Assembly: GCA_036783645.1 (NCBI GenBank)
Contig: DAIPWT010000010.1
Location: forward strand, 22,540-86,539
DNA length: 64,000 nucleotides
Source of the DNA: UBA4732 sp002404095
GTDB taxonomy: Bacteria; Planctomycetota; Planctomycetia; Gemmatales; Gemmataceae
Direction of reading: 5' to 3'
How positions within the stretch are numbered: the first letter of the stretch is position 1; each line of letters begins with the position of its first letter. Shown one piece after another: positions 48,829 through 57,206 of this stretch. Below the pieces are notes generated by a model. The model worked only from the letters and a program-made list of their open reading frames with translations. It was not told the origin of the DNA and did not search any database. Made by a program: the position numbers and the translations under genes.

Positions 48829-50130
48829 GTGGAAATTCCCTTTTTTGCCCCCATACGTCAGACCGCTCCGCAACCCGTGGTTGAGAACGTCGCCGCCGAG
48901 GTCCGCCGTCAATGGTCCGCCTCGCGCTTCGCCGGCCGGGTGCGTCGCGGCGACCGTGTGGCCGTCGCCACGGGCAGCCGCGGCATCGCCAACCTCAGCA
49001 CAATCGTGCGCGCGACCCTCGACTTTCTGCGTGACCTCGGGGCGAAGCCGTTCGTGGTCGCGGCGATGGGCAGTCACGGCGGCGCCACGGCCGCGGGACA
49101 GCGGGAGCTGCTCGCCGAGTACGGCGTCAGTGAGCAAGCGTTGGGCGTAGCGGTGAAAACGGACATGGAGACGGCGCAAATCGGCGTCAACAGCTGGGGC
49201 GAGCCGGTCTATTGGGACAAAAACGCGCTAGCGGCCGATCATGTCGTCACGGTGTCGCGCGTCAAGCCGCACACCGACTTCCGCAGCCGTTTCGAGAGCG
49301 GCATTCTCAAAATGCTGGTGATTGGCCTGGGCAAGCGCGACGGGGCGTCGCAACATCATCGCTGGGGCGTGCGCGGCCTGACCGAAATGTTGCCGGAGAC
49401 CGGCCGCGTGTTGCTGGAAAAGACGCCGTTCGCGGCCGGCTTGGCCGTGCTTGAGAACGCCCACGAACAGACGGCCCGCTTGCAGGTGGTGGACAGCGAC
49501 GAGGTGATGGACGTGGAGCCGGGGCTGCTGGTGGAAGCGCGCGGCCTGATGGGCAGGCTGCCGTTTGAGCAATTGGACATGCTGGTGATCGGCGAGATCG
49601 GCAAGAACTACAGCGGCTCCGGCATCGATCCCAACGTGGTAGGCCGACTGCTGATGGAAACGCAGCCGGAACTGTGGTCGCCGTGCATCACGCGCGTTAT
49701 CGCTCTGGATTTGTCGCCGGAGAGCCACGGCAACGCCGTCGGCGTCGGCATCGCCGACCTGACGACGGATCGGCTGCTGGCGGCCATCGACCCAACGCCG
49801 TTCCGCATGAACACGCTGACGGCTTGTACGCTGTGCCGCTCGAAACTGCCGCTCGCCTACTCCACGGATCGCGAATGTATGCAAATCGGTTTGGAGACGT
49901 GCTGGCAGCCAATCCAGGACAAGCTGCGGGTGGCGATGATCCCGAACACGCTGGAACTGGCGGCACTATGGGCGTCGCCGGCGCTGGTGGAGGAGGCGAG
50001 GAAGCATCCGCACCTGAAAGTCGAGGGCGAAGCGCGGCCGTTGCCTTTCGACGCGAATGGGAACTTGCGGCAGGAGGAGATGTTTCCGCACAGCGTGCGC
50101 GGGCGACGCGGGCATTCTACGAAGGGATGA
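48829..50130 (+). CDS. LarA-domain (DUF2088, lactate racemase-like) protein
   Basis: The 433-residue protein matches the N-terminal domain class of nickel-dependent lactate racemase LarA: RRGDRVAVATGSRGIANLST, PFVVAAMGSHGGATAAGQRE. Next come ADHVVTVSRVKPHTDFRSRF and MLVIGLGKRDGASQHHRWGV, then IGEIGKNYSGSGIDPNVVGR. The build differs from true LarA at its C-terminus, so racemase activity should not be assumed; related proteins are annotated only by domain. It starts with GTG 48829, supported by AGGAG 10-15 bases upstream. No larB, larC or larE gene for nickel-pincer cofactor synthesis is in the window, which is a reason for caution. Confidence 0.75.
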   Translation: MEIPFFAPIRQTAPQPVVENVAAEVRRQWSASRFAGRVRRGDRVAVATGSRGIANLSTIVRATLDFLRDLGAKPFVVAAMGSHGGATAAGQRELLAEYGVSEQALGVAVKTDMETAQIGVNSWGEPVYWDKNALAADHVVTVSRVKPHTDFRSRFESGILKMLVIGLGKRDGASQHHRWGVRGLTEMLPETGRVLLEKTPFAAGLAVLENAHEQTARLQVVDSDEVMDVEPGLLVEARGLMGRLPFEQLDMLVIGEIGKNYSGSGIDPNVVGRLLMETQPELWSPCITRVIALDLSPESHGNAVGVGIADLTTDRLLAAIDPTPFRMNTLTACTLCRSKLPLAYSTDRECMQIGLETCWQPIQDKLRVAMIPNTLELAALWASPALVEEARKHPHLKVEGEARPLPFDANGNLRQEEMFPHSVRGRRGHSTKG

Positions 50131-50324
50131 GGCGAATCGTTCGGTCTGGCGCCACTATTACATCACTCGGTAGTGTTATGCGGCGCGACGCTGCAATCGG
50201 GCGAAGGTCGCTCGACGTTGGTTGGACGCACCCTCATTTTCACTTCACGGATTGAATTAAGCCCTATCCAATAATAGTGATAAAGGAAGGGTAAACGGAA
50301 GTCGGCCGGCAGGGGATTGGCGTC

Positions 50325-52649
50325 TTGGCACAGAAGAAACACCGCACACCGGCCCCGCCACCGACGGCCATCAAGGACCGCGCGGAACGGGCGATGCGCG
50401 AGGGTCGGTTTCAGCTGGCGCTGGAACTAACCAAGCGGCTTCACAAAGCCATGCCGACGCCTGTGCATCAGGAATTGGTCCTCCAGGCCTATCTTGGCCG
50501 CGCCAGCCAGCTGCGCACGCAGGGGCAGACCCGCGACGCCGTGACGGTGCTACACGCCGCCCTGGCAGTAGACCACACGACGCCCGTTTGGCTGGAACAG
50601 GTCGCGGAAGAATTGGCCCGCTGTGGCGAGGTGAACCGCGCGCTGGAACTGCTGGCTCAAGCGCCAGAGTCAGCCGCGCTAGCGTACGTCATGGCCGGCG
50701 CAGCTGACGCCGCGTTGCAGCGCGAAACGGCCGGACGAGCCCTTTTGCCAGTATCCCTTGACGCCGACTTCGACCGCATCCTCCTGGCATTCCAACAGGT
50801 GGAAGCCGGCAAAGACGACGACGCCCGCGCCACGCTGCAAGGCATCGGTCTACGGTCGCCGTTCCTGGAGTGGAAAGTCCTGCTGCGCGGCTTCCAGGCG
50901 TATTATGCGAACGACGACGCCCGCGCCCAGGAGAACTGGCAACGCCTGGCGCCGGAGCGCCTTCCCTATCGTCTCGCCGCTCCCTTTCGCTTCCGGATCG
51001 ATGCCGAGTTTCGCGCTGCCCAATCGCCGGAAACGCATACCGCCCTACAGCGACAGCTTGACCGTATGGACGGCGGGGAGGCGTTGCTGCCGCAGTTACG
51101 CAAGCTGCGCGGAGCGCTGACGAATCCAGATTCCCTCGCGGCCGCGCTTCGTCAGGCCGAGACGCTGTTGCCGGCCCTGCGCCGCGACGCGCCGCAACTC
51201 GAATCGCGGCTCGCCTCCTGCTTCTATTGGGCCATCCTCGACACCGGCCCGGATGACATCCTCCGCTATAAGCGCGTCTTCGGCCGGCCTGCCGCCGACC
51301 CGAACTTCTTCCGCCTTGAAGCCATGGCCAACGAAGGCGGCAATTTTCAAGACGCCCATACGAGCTGGCAAAAGTATGAAAAAGAGATCGCGGACGACCC
51401 CAAGATATGGCCGTCGGGACAGGTGGAGCGCGTGCGCGCGCTGGTATGGCTGCGCATGGGCCGCAACGCCGCCGACATCCTCGACGATAAGGAGGTCGCG
51501 AAACTTCCCGCCTCTCTCCGCGATCATCCCGACAGGCTGCGGCCGCTGAACCCGTCGGCCGAGCAATGTTTTCGTCACGCGCTCGAATTGGCGCCCGATC
51601 TCCTCGAAGCCCATGAAGGACTGATCCAACTCCATCGCCGGGCGGCGCGAAACGCCAAGGCCGAGCAGGCCGCTCGCCGCCTGTTGGAACACATCCCGGA
51701 CCATCTGCCTACGCTCGAAGCGTTAAGTGATCTTCTTTTAGAGAGAGAGGAATACGCTGAAGCTCTGGAATTGCTAAAACAAGCCGCCAAGGCCAATCCC
51801 CTGAACCGGCATCTGCGGGCGAAGGTCGGCACGGCCCACCTCCTCGCCGCCCGCAGCTACTCCCTAGCCGATCGTTTTGAGGAAGCTGGACGCGAGTATC
51901 AGGCCGCTTTGAACCTAAACGACCCGGCGGATGCGTATACCATTCTTGCACGCTGGGCGGCCAGCGAGTACCGAGCGGGGCAGACGGAGCGGGCGGAAGA
52001 ACTGTTGGGGCAGGCTAGAGCACGCACTCCATCGGCGCTGGCTGTGGCCTACCTGATGCTGGTGGAAAGCGTTCGGCTCAAGCTGCATCGCAGTCTCAAG
52101 GCGAGATTCGACAAGGAGTTCAAGGCCGGGTTGGAAGAGCCGCCCACGGCGGCGACGGCGGCGGCCATCGTGACCTTTACGCTCTCCCTGACGAAAATGA
52201 AAGTCGTCTATTACGGACAAAAGGCGCACGCCAAGAAGGTGCTGGCTTACGTCGAAAAGGCGGCCCGCGCCGACTGCACCGAAGCGCAAATGGAGCAAAT
52301 CTGTACTGCCTTGATCGCTCTTAATTCGGTTCGAGCCGCGCGCCGTTACCTCGACGCGGCGCTCAAGCAGTTCCCGGCTAACCCGCTTTTCCCCTATTTG
52401 CTCGCGGCAACGTACCTGAAGGGGGACGTGTCGCGCGCGGCGGTCTGGCAGGTGAGGCCGATGCTGGAGCAAGCGCGGCGGCTGGCGGAAGCTATGCCGG
52501 CCGACGCCCGGCGGGATAAGTTGTTGCATGACATTCAGGAACGCCTCAACGCCCTGGTCGCCGCCAACCCGTTCGCGATGGGCTTCATGCCGGATTTCTT
52601 TGGGCAAATGTTCGACGATTCGTATGACGACGATGATTACGACGATTGA
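50325..52649 (+). CDS. tetratricopeptide-repeat protein
   Basis: The 774-residue protein is almost wholly helical, with TPR-like units: RAMREGRFQLALELTKRLHK, QEYLGRASQLRTQGQ-type repeats, LAPDLLEAHEGLIQLHRRAA, LEALSDLLLEREEYAEALEL and DRFEEAGREYQAALNLNDPA. No signal or membrane segment is present, so it is cytoplasmic. It ends in an acidic tail (FDDSYDDDDYDD). It starts with TTG 50325, with GGGGA about 10 bases upstream. The gene heads a same-strand run with J-like, GrpE and DnaK proteins. TPR proteins often bind Hsp70 C-termini or clients, so a co-chaperone role is possible but inferred from context only. Confidence 0.82.
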   Translation: MAQKKHRTPAPPPTAIKDRAERAMREGRFQLALELTKRLHKAMPTPVHQELVLQAYLGRASQLRTQGQTRDAVTVLHAALAVDHTTPVWLEQVAEELARCGEVNRALELLAQAPESAALAYVMAGAADAALQRETAGRALLPVSLDADFDRILLAFQQVEAGKDDDARATLQGIGLRSPFLEWKVLLRGFQAYYANDDARAQENWQRLAPERLPYRLAAPFRFRIDAEFRAAQSPETHTALQRQLDRMDGGEALLPQLRKLRGALTNPDSLAAALRQAETLLPALRRDAPQLESRLASCFYWAILDTGPDDILRYKRVFGRPAADPNFFRLEAMANEGGNFQDAHTSWQKYEKEIADDPKIWPSGQVERVRALVWLRMGRNAADILDDKEVAKLPASLRDHPDRLRPLNPSAEQCFRHALELAPDLLEAHEGLIQLHRRAARNAKAEQAARRLLEHIPDHLPTLEALSDLLLEREEYAEALELLKQAAKANPLNRHLRAKVGTAHLLAARSYSLADRFEEAGREYQAALNLNDPADAYTILARWAASEYRAGQTERAEELLGQARARTPSALAVAYLMLVESVRLKLHRSLKARFDKEFKAGLEEPPTAATAAAIVTFTLSLTKMKVVYYGQKAHAKKVLAYVEKAARADCTEAQMEQICTALIALNSVRAARRYLDAALKQFPANPLFPYLLAATYLKGDVSRAAVWQVRPMLEQARRLAEAMPADARRDKLLHDIQERLNALVAANPFAMGFMPDFFGQMFDDSYDDDDYDD

Positions 52650-52668
52650 GTTCCGTAAACGAGGCGTC

Positions 52669-52730
52669 GTTTAGCCGCGACCCGAAGGGGAGCGTGGGGA
52701 GACGCGCTCCCCTTCGGGTCGCGGCTAAAC
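52669..52730. repeat. palindrome, family GTTTAGCCGCGACCCGAAGG
   Basis: A 62-bp inverted repeat between the TPR gene and the J-like gene; it belongs to the family at 4881, 14341, 22203 and 58132. Confidence 0.9.
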
Positions 52731-52762
52731 GATTCTCTTGTGCTGGGGAAAGGAGGCGACCC

Positions 52763-53056
52763 GTGGACGATCCATACGCCCTGCTCGGCGTACCGGACGA
52801 CGCCGACGACGAAGCCATCCGTCGGCGCTATCTGGAACTGGTGCGCCAGTTTTCGCCGGAACACCATCCGGAGCGGTTCGCCGCCATCCGCACGGCCTAC
52901 GAAAGTCTGCGCGAACGCGACGCCCGCTTGCGTCATCGCCTCTTCGAGGCCGGCAAGAAAGAAACCGTGGACGCAATTATCGAGGAGGTTGCATGTCGGA
53001 GTCTCCGCCGCAGGATATCGCTCAAGACGCTGTTGTCCCTGGCGTCCCGGCCCTGA
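52763..53056 (+). CDS. J-domain-like protein with degenerate HPD motif
   Basis: The 97-residue protein has a J-domain layout: DDPYALLGVPDDADDEAIRR (helix I-II entry), YLELVRQFSPEHHPERFAAI, RTAYESLRERDARLRH (helix III). In the position of the invariant H-P-D, the sequence reads S-P-E (QFSPEHH), so stimulation of Hsp70 ATPase by the usual route is doubtful. It starts with GTG 52763, which has a perfect AGGAGG 7 bases upstream. Its end overlaps the grpE start by 64 bases in another frame, and the last 30 residues (CRSLRRRISLKTLLSLASRP) come from this overlap. It may be an adapted co-chaperone for the dnaK at 53947. Confidence 0.72.
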   Translation: MDDPYALLGVPDDADDEAIRRRYLELVRQFSPEHHPERFAAIRTAYESLRERDARLRHRLFEAGKKETVDAIIEEVACRSLRRRISLKTLLSLASRP

Positions 53057-53934
53057 CGCCGGAGGCGATTGCCGCGGTGCTGGAGGACTTCCGCGGTTGG
53101 CTGACGGCCATCGAAGCGGGCACGGACGCCGTCGCGGCGCCCACGGGGCGGGAAGTCGATCTGTACACCCTTGTCGGTCAGTTCACGGCGCTACGCCAGG
53201 AAGTCAATCTGCAAACACGCGCGGTGCGGGCGCAGCAGGAGCAGAACGCCGAGACGTTGAGCCAGTTGGCCGAAACGGTGGACTTTCTCGCGCAGGCGCC
53301 GGCCGTGGCGCCGCAGTGGCGCGATCCGTCGGCGGATGAGGGCGTGCGGCCGCTGCTGAAAACGCTGGTCGATCTTTACGACGCAGTGGGGCTGGCGGGC
53401 CGCGAGTTGCAGCGTGTACAGGAAACCGCGTCGGCGGCGCTGCGGGCGCTAGAGGACGGGGCGCCGGATTCAGGGATAAAAGAGGTCGGCGAACCGGATT
53501 GGCAACCGCCGGCGTCGGTTCGACCGTCGGGCTGGGGGCGTTGGTTTGGCCGGCGCGAGGAGGACGCCGGGGCGTCGTTTGCCGCCTGGAAGGTGGAGTG
53601 GACGGCCGCCCGGCGCCGTGAACGCGAATCGCGGCAAGAGCGTCTGCGCTCCGCCGTCGAAGGTGTGGAGAAGCTGCGTCAGACATTGGCGGCGACGGCG
53701 GCCGGCTACGCGATGACGTTGCAGCGGGTGGAACGGTCAATGGCGCAGCACGGCCTGGAAGCGATCCCGGCCGTCGGTCAGCCGTTCGACCCGGAGTTGA
53801 TGGAAGTGCTGGAGGTGGTACTCGACAGCGGCGCGCCGTCCAACGAAGTCATGGCGGAAGTGCGCCGCGGCTACCTCTGGAACGGCCGTGTTTTCCGTTA
53901 TGCCCAGGTGCGAGTTGCTAAGAATAGTCTGTAG
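52993..53934 (+). CDS. grpE: GrpE-type nucleotide exchange factor
   Basis: The 313-residue protein has the GrpE C-terminal beta domain: QPFDPELMEVLEVVLDSGAP, then EVRRGYLWNGRVFRYAQVRV, as in GrpE endings (G-Y..NGRV.R.A.V.V). The preceding part (about 60-230) is helical and charged, with QVNLQTRAVRAQQEQNAETL and LRSAVEGVEKLRQTLAATAA. It is longer than ordinary GrpE (about 180-220 residues), through an N-terminal segment and a Gly/Trp-rich linker (SGWGRWFGRREEDAGASFAA). The ATG at 52993 has GAGGAGG at good spacing. It overlaps the J-like gene and precedes dnaK by 12 bp, so the three are very likely one transcript. It should exchange nucleotide on that DnaK. Confidence 0.8.
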   Translation: MSESPPQDIAQDAVVPGVPALTPEAIAAVLEDFRGWLTAIEAGTDAVAAPTGREVDLYTLVGQFTALRQEVNLQTRAVRAQQEQNAETLSQLAETVDFLAQAPAVAPQWRDPSADEGVRPLLKTLVDLYDAVGLAGRELQRVQETASAALRALEDGAPDSGIKEVGEPDWQPPASVRPSGWGRWFGRREEDAGASFAAWKVEWTAARRRERESRQERLRSAVEGVEKLRQTLAATAAGYAMTLQRVERSMAQHGLEAIPAVGQPFDPELMEVLEVVLDSGAPSNEVMAEVRRGYLWNGRVFRYAQVRVAKNSL

Positions 53935-53946
53935 AAGGAAGCAATC

Positions 53947-55764
53947 ATGGACATCATCGTCGGCATCGACCTGGGCACCACGAACAGCGAAGTCGCCTTA
54001 GTGCGCGACGGCCAGCCGCACGTCTTCGCGGAGGACGGCGATCCTATTTTACCGTCGTTCGTGGGCCTGACCGAAGACGGCCGCCTGCTGGTCGGCAAGG
54101 CCGCCAAGAATCAATGGGTACTCGCGCCGGAGCGCACCATTAAGTCGATCAAGCGCAAGATGGGCCAAGACGTAAAAGTGAAGTTAGGCGATCAGGAATA
54201 TCGGCCGCAGGAAATATCCGCCATGATCCTGCGGGCGCTGCGAGACCGGGCCGCCCGCGAGCTGGGCCAGCCGGTCAACAAGGCGGTCATCACGGTGCCC
54301 GCTTACTTCAACGATGGCCAGCGCCAGGCCACGCGCGAGGCCGGCGAACTGGCCGGCCTGGAAGTGGCGCGCATTCTCAATGAGCCAACGGCCGCGTCGT
54401 TGACCTATGACCCTAGCCAGCGCGAAATGCGCCGCATGATGGTTTACGATCTCGGCGGCGGTACGTTCGACGTATCCATCGTGCAGGCGCAAGAGGGCGT
54501 TGTCGAGGTGCTGGCCAGTCACGGCGACACGCAGCTCGGCGGCGACGACTTCGATGAGCTATTTCTCAACCGCGTCTGTGACCGCTTTCAGGAAGAACAC
54601 GGCGTCGATCTGCGGGCCAACCTCGTGTCGCGCGCCCGGACGCTGCGAGCCGTGGAAGAGGCGAAGAAACTCCTGTCGTTCCACCCGTTCGCGCGCATCG
54701 AAGAGGAGTTCATCGCGGAGAAAGACGGCCAACCACTGCACTTGAACGTCGAAGTGAGCCGTGGAGAATTTGAAGAGCTGATACATCCACTTTTGGACCG
54801 GACGATGGATTGCGTTCAACGGGCCATGACGGACGCCAAACTGCTGCCGCCTGCCATCGACAAGATTGTGCTGGTCGGCGGCAGCACACGGACGCCGCTG
54901 GTGTCGGCAATGCTCGAAGAGCGGCTGGGCCGGGCGCCGCATCAGGAAGTGAACCCGGACTTGTGCGTGGCGATGGGGGCGGCGGTGCAGGCGGCGATCA
55001 TCGGCGGCGCCGACGTGGGGGCGGTGTTGGTGGACGTCACGCCGCATTCGCTGGGCATTAAATGTCTGGACGATTCGATGGGCTTTCCATTTGAATTTCG
55101 CTTCGCGCCCATCGTCCGCCGCAATACGGCGTTGCCGGCGTCGCGCAGCGAAGTGTTCCATACCTATCGCGACCGGCAGAAAGAGGTGGAGATCGACGTC
55201 TACCAGGGCGAAAGCGACGACGTTCGCCGCAACGCGCGAGTAGGTAAATTTATGATTCAAGGGCTGGCGCCGGTGGACGCCGGCAATCCGATCGTAGTGC
55301 AACTCGACCTGAACCTGGACGGCATGTTGAAGGTGTCGGCGCGCGAGCGGGCGACGGGCTTGCAAAAGCAGGTGGTGATCGAGAACGCGCTGGCCCAGTT
55401 CGCGCAGGAGCGCGTCGAGGCCCGCGACCGCCTCGACCGCTTATGGGTCGATCAGGCGAACCCGTTCGGGGACGAGAATGAGGACGAGGGCGAGGAGGCG
55501 GAAGAAAGCGACGAGGTCATAACTGGAGAGGAAGTGCCGTCGTTGGCGCCGGGGCCGCGCGAGGGACAGCGCGAGGCGGTGCAGGCGCGGGCGTTGCTGG
55601 AGAAAGCGGATCGGCTCATTCCGCGTGTGCAGGCGGAAGACAAGCCGGAAGTGGACCGTCTGATGGAAAAAGTGCGCACGGCTTTGACGGATCGCCAATG
55701 GGACAAACTCACGGCCGCGTCCAACGAACTGGCGGACGTCTTATTCTACCTTGAGGATGTGTGA
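53947..55764 (+). CDS. dnaK: molecular chaperone DnaK (Hsp70), paralog in a GrpE/J-like cluster
   Basis: The 605-residue Hsp70 has the full nucleotide-binding domain: VGIDLGTTNSEVALV (5-19), VITVPAYFNDGQRQATREAG, VYDLGGGTFDVSIVQ, and IDKIVLVGGSTRTPLVSAML. The interdomain linker region reads AVLVDVTPHSLGI. The substrate domain is present but shorter than that of E. coli DnaK and differs at the loop EFRFAPIVRRNTALPASRSE. The lid is interrupted by an acidic stretch (FGDENEDEGEEAEESDEVIT), and the C-terminus lacks a typical DnaK tail. It starts at ATG 53947 after GAAGGAAG. A 1-base TGATG overlap links it to the zinc-ribbon gene. This is probably a paralog rather than the main housekeeping DnaK. 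Confidence 0.88.
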   Translation: MDIIVGIDLGTTNSEVALVRDGQPHVFAEDGDPILPSFVGLTEDGRLLVGKAAKNQWVLAPERTIKSIKRKMGQDVKVKLGDQEYRPQEISAMILRALRDRAARELGQPVNKAVITVPAYFNDGQRQATREAGELAGLEVARILNEPTAASLTYDPSQREMRRMMVYDLGGGTFDVSIVQAQEGVVEVLASHGDTQLGGDDFDELFLNRVCDRFQEEHGVDLRANLVSRARTLRAVEEAKKLLSFHPFARIEEEFIAEKDGQPLHLNVEVSRGEFEELIHPLLDRTMDCVQRAMTDAKLLPPAIDKIVLVGGSTRTPLVSAMLEERLGRAPHQEVNPDLCVAMGAAVQAAIIGGADVGAVLVDVTPHSLGIKCLDDSMGFPFEFRFAPIVRRNTALPASRSEVFHTYRDRQKEVEIDVYQGESDDVRRNARVGKFMIQGLAPVDAGNPIVVQLDLNLDGMLKVSARERATGLQKQVVIENALAQFAQERVEARDRLDRLWVDQANPFGDENEDEGEEAEESDEVITGEEVPSLAPGPREGQREAVQARALLEKADRLIPRVQAEDKPEVDRLMEKVRTALTDRQWDKLTAASNELADVLFYLEDV

Positions 55765-56084
55765 TGGCGCTCATCCGCTGTCCGTTGTGCAAGGCCGAGA
55801 ATGCGGATGGGCCGGCGTGCCGCCGCTGCAAGGCCGATTTGTCGTTGCTGTTCGATTTGGAAGAACAGCGTACATGGACTGTAGCCGAAGCCTGGCGCCT
55901 ACTGGCGGCGGGACAATTGCCCGAGGCGAATTGGCAAGCGCAAGTGGCGGATTGGATGCGGCGCGATGGGGAATCGCTGCGGTTGTTCGCCCTGACGCGG
56001 CTGCTGCGGAGTGACTTTGCGGGGGCGTGGATTTGCTATCAGACGTTGGCGAGTCTAACGAGCGCCAGCGGTTCCAACCGGTGA
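55764..56084 (+). CDS. small zinc-ribbon protein downstream of dnaK
   Basis: The 106-residue protein begins with a four-cysteine zinc ribbon: CPLCKAENADGPACRRCKAD (about 6-25; C-x2-C...C-x2-C). Helical repeats follow (WTVAEAWRLLAAGQLPEANW, RLFALTRLLRSDFAGAWICY). Its ATG shares a base with the dnaK stop (TGATG), a clear sign of translational coupling. A two-residue longer start at GTG 55761 is possible. No family name comes to mind; the coupling suggests it works with this DnaK, perhaps as an adaptor. It is the last gene of the chaperone run and is followed by a palindrome. Confidence 0.72.
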   Translation: MALIRCPLCKAENADGPACRRCKADLSLLFDLEEQRTWTVAEAWRLLAAGQLPEANWQAQVADWMRRDGESLRLFALTRLLRSDFAGAWICYQTLASLTSASGSNR

Positions 56085-56095
56085 TTTGGGCGCCG

Positions 56096-56238
56096 CCACC
56101 CCGGACTCAGGAGTACCTTCGCCCGGGGCTTTATCTCAGTCGCCCGAAGGGGCTCCAAGACCGAACCTGTCGGCGACCTGAGTCCGGAGGGCGATCCTGA
56201 TAAAGCCCCGGGCGAAGGTACTCCTGAGTCCGGGGTGG
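56096..56238. repeat. 143-bp palindromic element (CCACCCCGGACTCAGGAGTA family)
   Basis: The arms CCACCCCGGACTCAGGAGTA and inverse enclose a core with CGCCCGAAGGGGCTCC. Close relative of 63105-63250 (core reversed there) and of 19335-19478. Confidence 0.88.
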
Positions 56239-56319
56239 CGGGGGCGGCCTCGCCCTGCCGTTGCAGCTTCGCATTCCGTCCGCGGCGCGACTTGCTAGAA
56301 TAAAGCCAAGGTTAACGTG

Positions 56320-57096
56320 ATGAACGGACGGAACACGGGGATGTACGAAATGATCGAACCGGGAGCTTTGAAGAGTTGGGACGACTTGTTTACAGATCTA
56401 GGTTTGCCGCCCGAAACCTCTCCTGCGCCTACGGAAGCCCCACCCAAGCAGTCCGCGGCGGAGACCCCGCCGAAACCTATATCCGCCCCCACACCTGAGC
56501 CTGTGCCGACAGGTAAAGAGGACGCGCCGCCGTCCCGCGGCCGTAGACGGCGTTCCCCGCCGCCCCCCGTCGTGCCGGCTGAAGCCGAATCAATGGAGCA
56601 ACCAGCCGCGCTCGCCATCGAGTCGGTGGAAGCCTCCGTGCCGTCGGAAGAGCCGTCGTTGGAAACCGGGGCGGGTGAACCGCCGACCGTCGAGAGTGGA
56701 GAAGAATCGTCGTCGCCGAGAGGCCGATCACGGCGCCGGCGTCGGGGTCGCGGTTCCAAGTCGGCGGCCGCTGATCCGGTGGAACCCGGTTCGGAAACTC
56801 CGACAGGCGGAACGGAGGCGCCCGTCGTGGAGGCGAGCGAATCCATCCCGCCCGATACGGAAAGCGAAGAAGAGTCCGACCAACGGCCGCGGCGCCGTCG
56901 TTCGCGCGGCCGGGCGCCGGAGCGGGAAGAAGCCCCGCGCGTCGCCGCCGTGAAAGAGGACGATGAGGCGCCGCGCGAAGTCGAGGAAGAAGAGCGGGAG
57001 CCGGCCGGCCGGGATGAAGAGGTGGACGACCTGTCCAATTGGAACGTGCCGAGTTGGGCCGAATTGATTGGCTCGCTCTATCGACCAGAGCGTTGA
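56320..57096 (+). CDS. intrinsically disordered charged protein with terminal motifs
   Basis: The 258-residue protein is mostly low-complexity: Pro/Glu/Ala stretches alternate with Arg blocks (SRGRRRRSP, GRSRRRRRGRGS, QRPRRRRSRGRA), then an acidic end (DDEAPREVEEEEREPAGRDE). Two short ordered-looking motifs mark the ends: LKSWDDLFTDLGLPPE near the N-terminus and NWNVPSWAELIGSLYRPER at the C-terminus. Both contain W-x-(D/E)-L-(F/I) and may bind the same partner. No membrane segment or signal is present. The Arg blocks suggest nucleic-acid or ribosome binding. The ATG at 56320 has AAGG 8 bases upstream; the ATG at 56341 is an alternative. The antisense frame is Ser-rich and not credible. Confidence 0.68.
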   Translation: MNGRNTGMYEMIEPGALKSWDDLFTDLGLPPETSPAPTEAPPKQSAAETPPKPISAPTPEPVPTGKEDAPPSRGRRRRSPPPPVVPAEAESMEQPAALAIESVEASVPSEEPSLETGAGEPPTVESGEESSSPRGRSRRRRRGRGSKSAAADPVEPGSETPTGGTEAPVVEASESIPPDTESEEESDQRPRRRRSRGRAPEREEAPRVAAVKEDDEAPREVEEEEREPAGRDEEVDDLSNWNVPSWAELIGSLYRPER

Positions 57097-57123
57097 AGCA
57101 ACGAAGTCCGGGCGCTAATTTCG

Positions 57124-57200
57124 TGCGAAGAGGGCGGGGAAACCCCGCCCCTACCCACGAAAATCGCTGTAGGGGCGGGGTCTCCCCGCCCTTTTCGCAC
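57124..57200. terminator. palindromic repeat, likely bidirectional terminator
   Basis: A 77-bp inverted repeat, GTGCGAAGAGGGCGGGGAAA ... CCCCGCCCTTTTCGCAC, between convergent stops at 57096 and 57207. It has the same GC-stem plus TTTT build as 47971-48040. Flanking pieces (CCGGGCGCTA, GGGCGCTCACGCGACCCGG) resemble a broken copy of the 46585 element, suggesting a second case of nesting. Confidence 0.65.
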
Positions 57201-57206
57201 GGGCGC

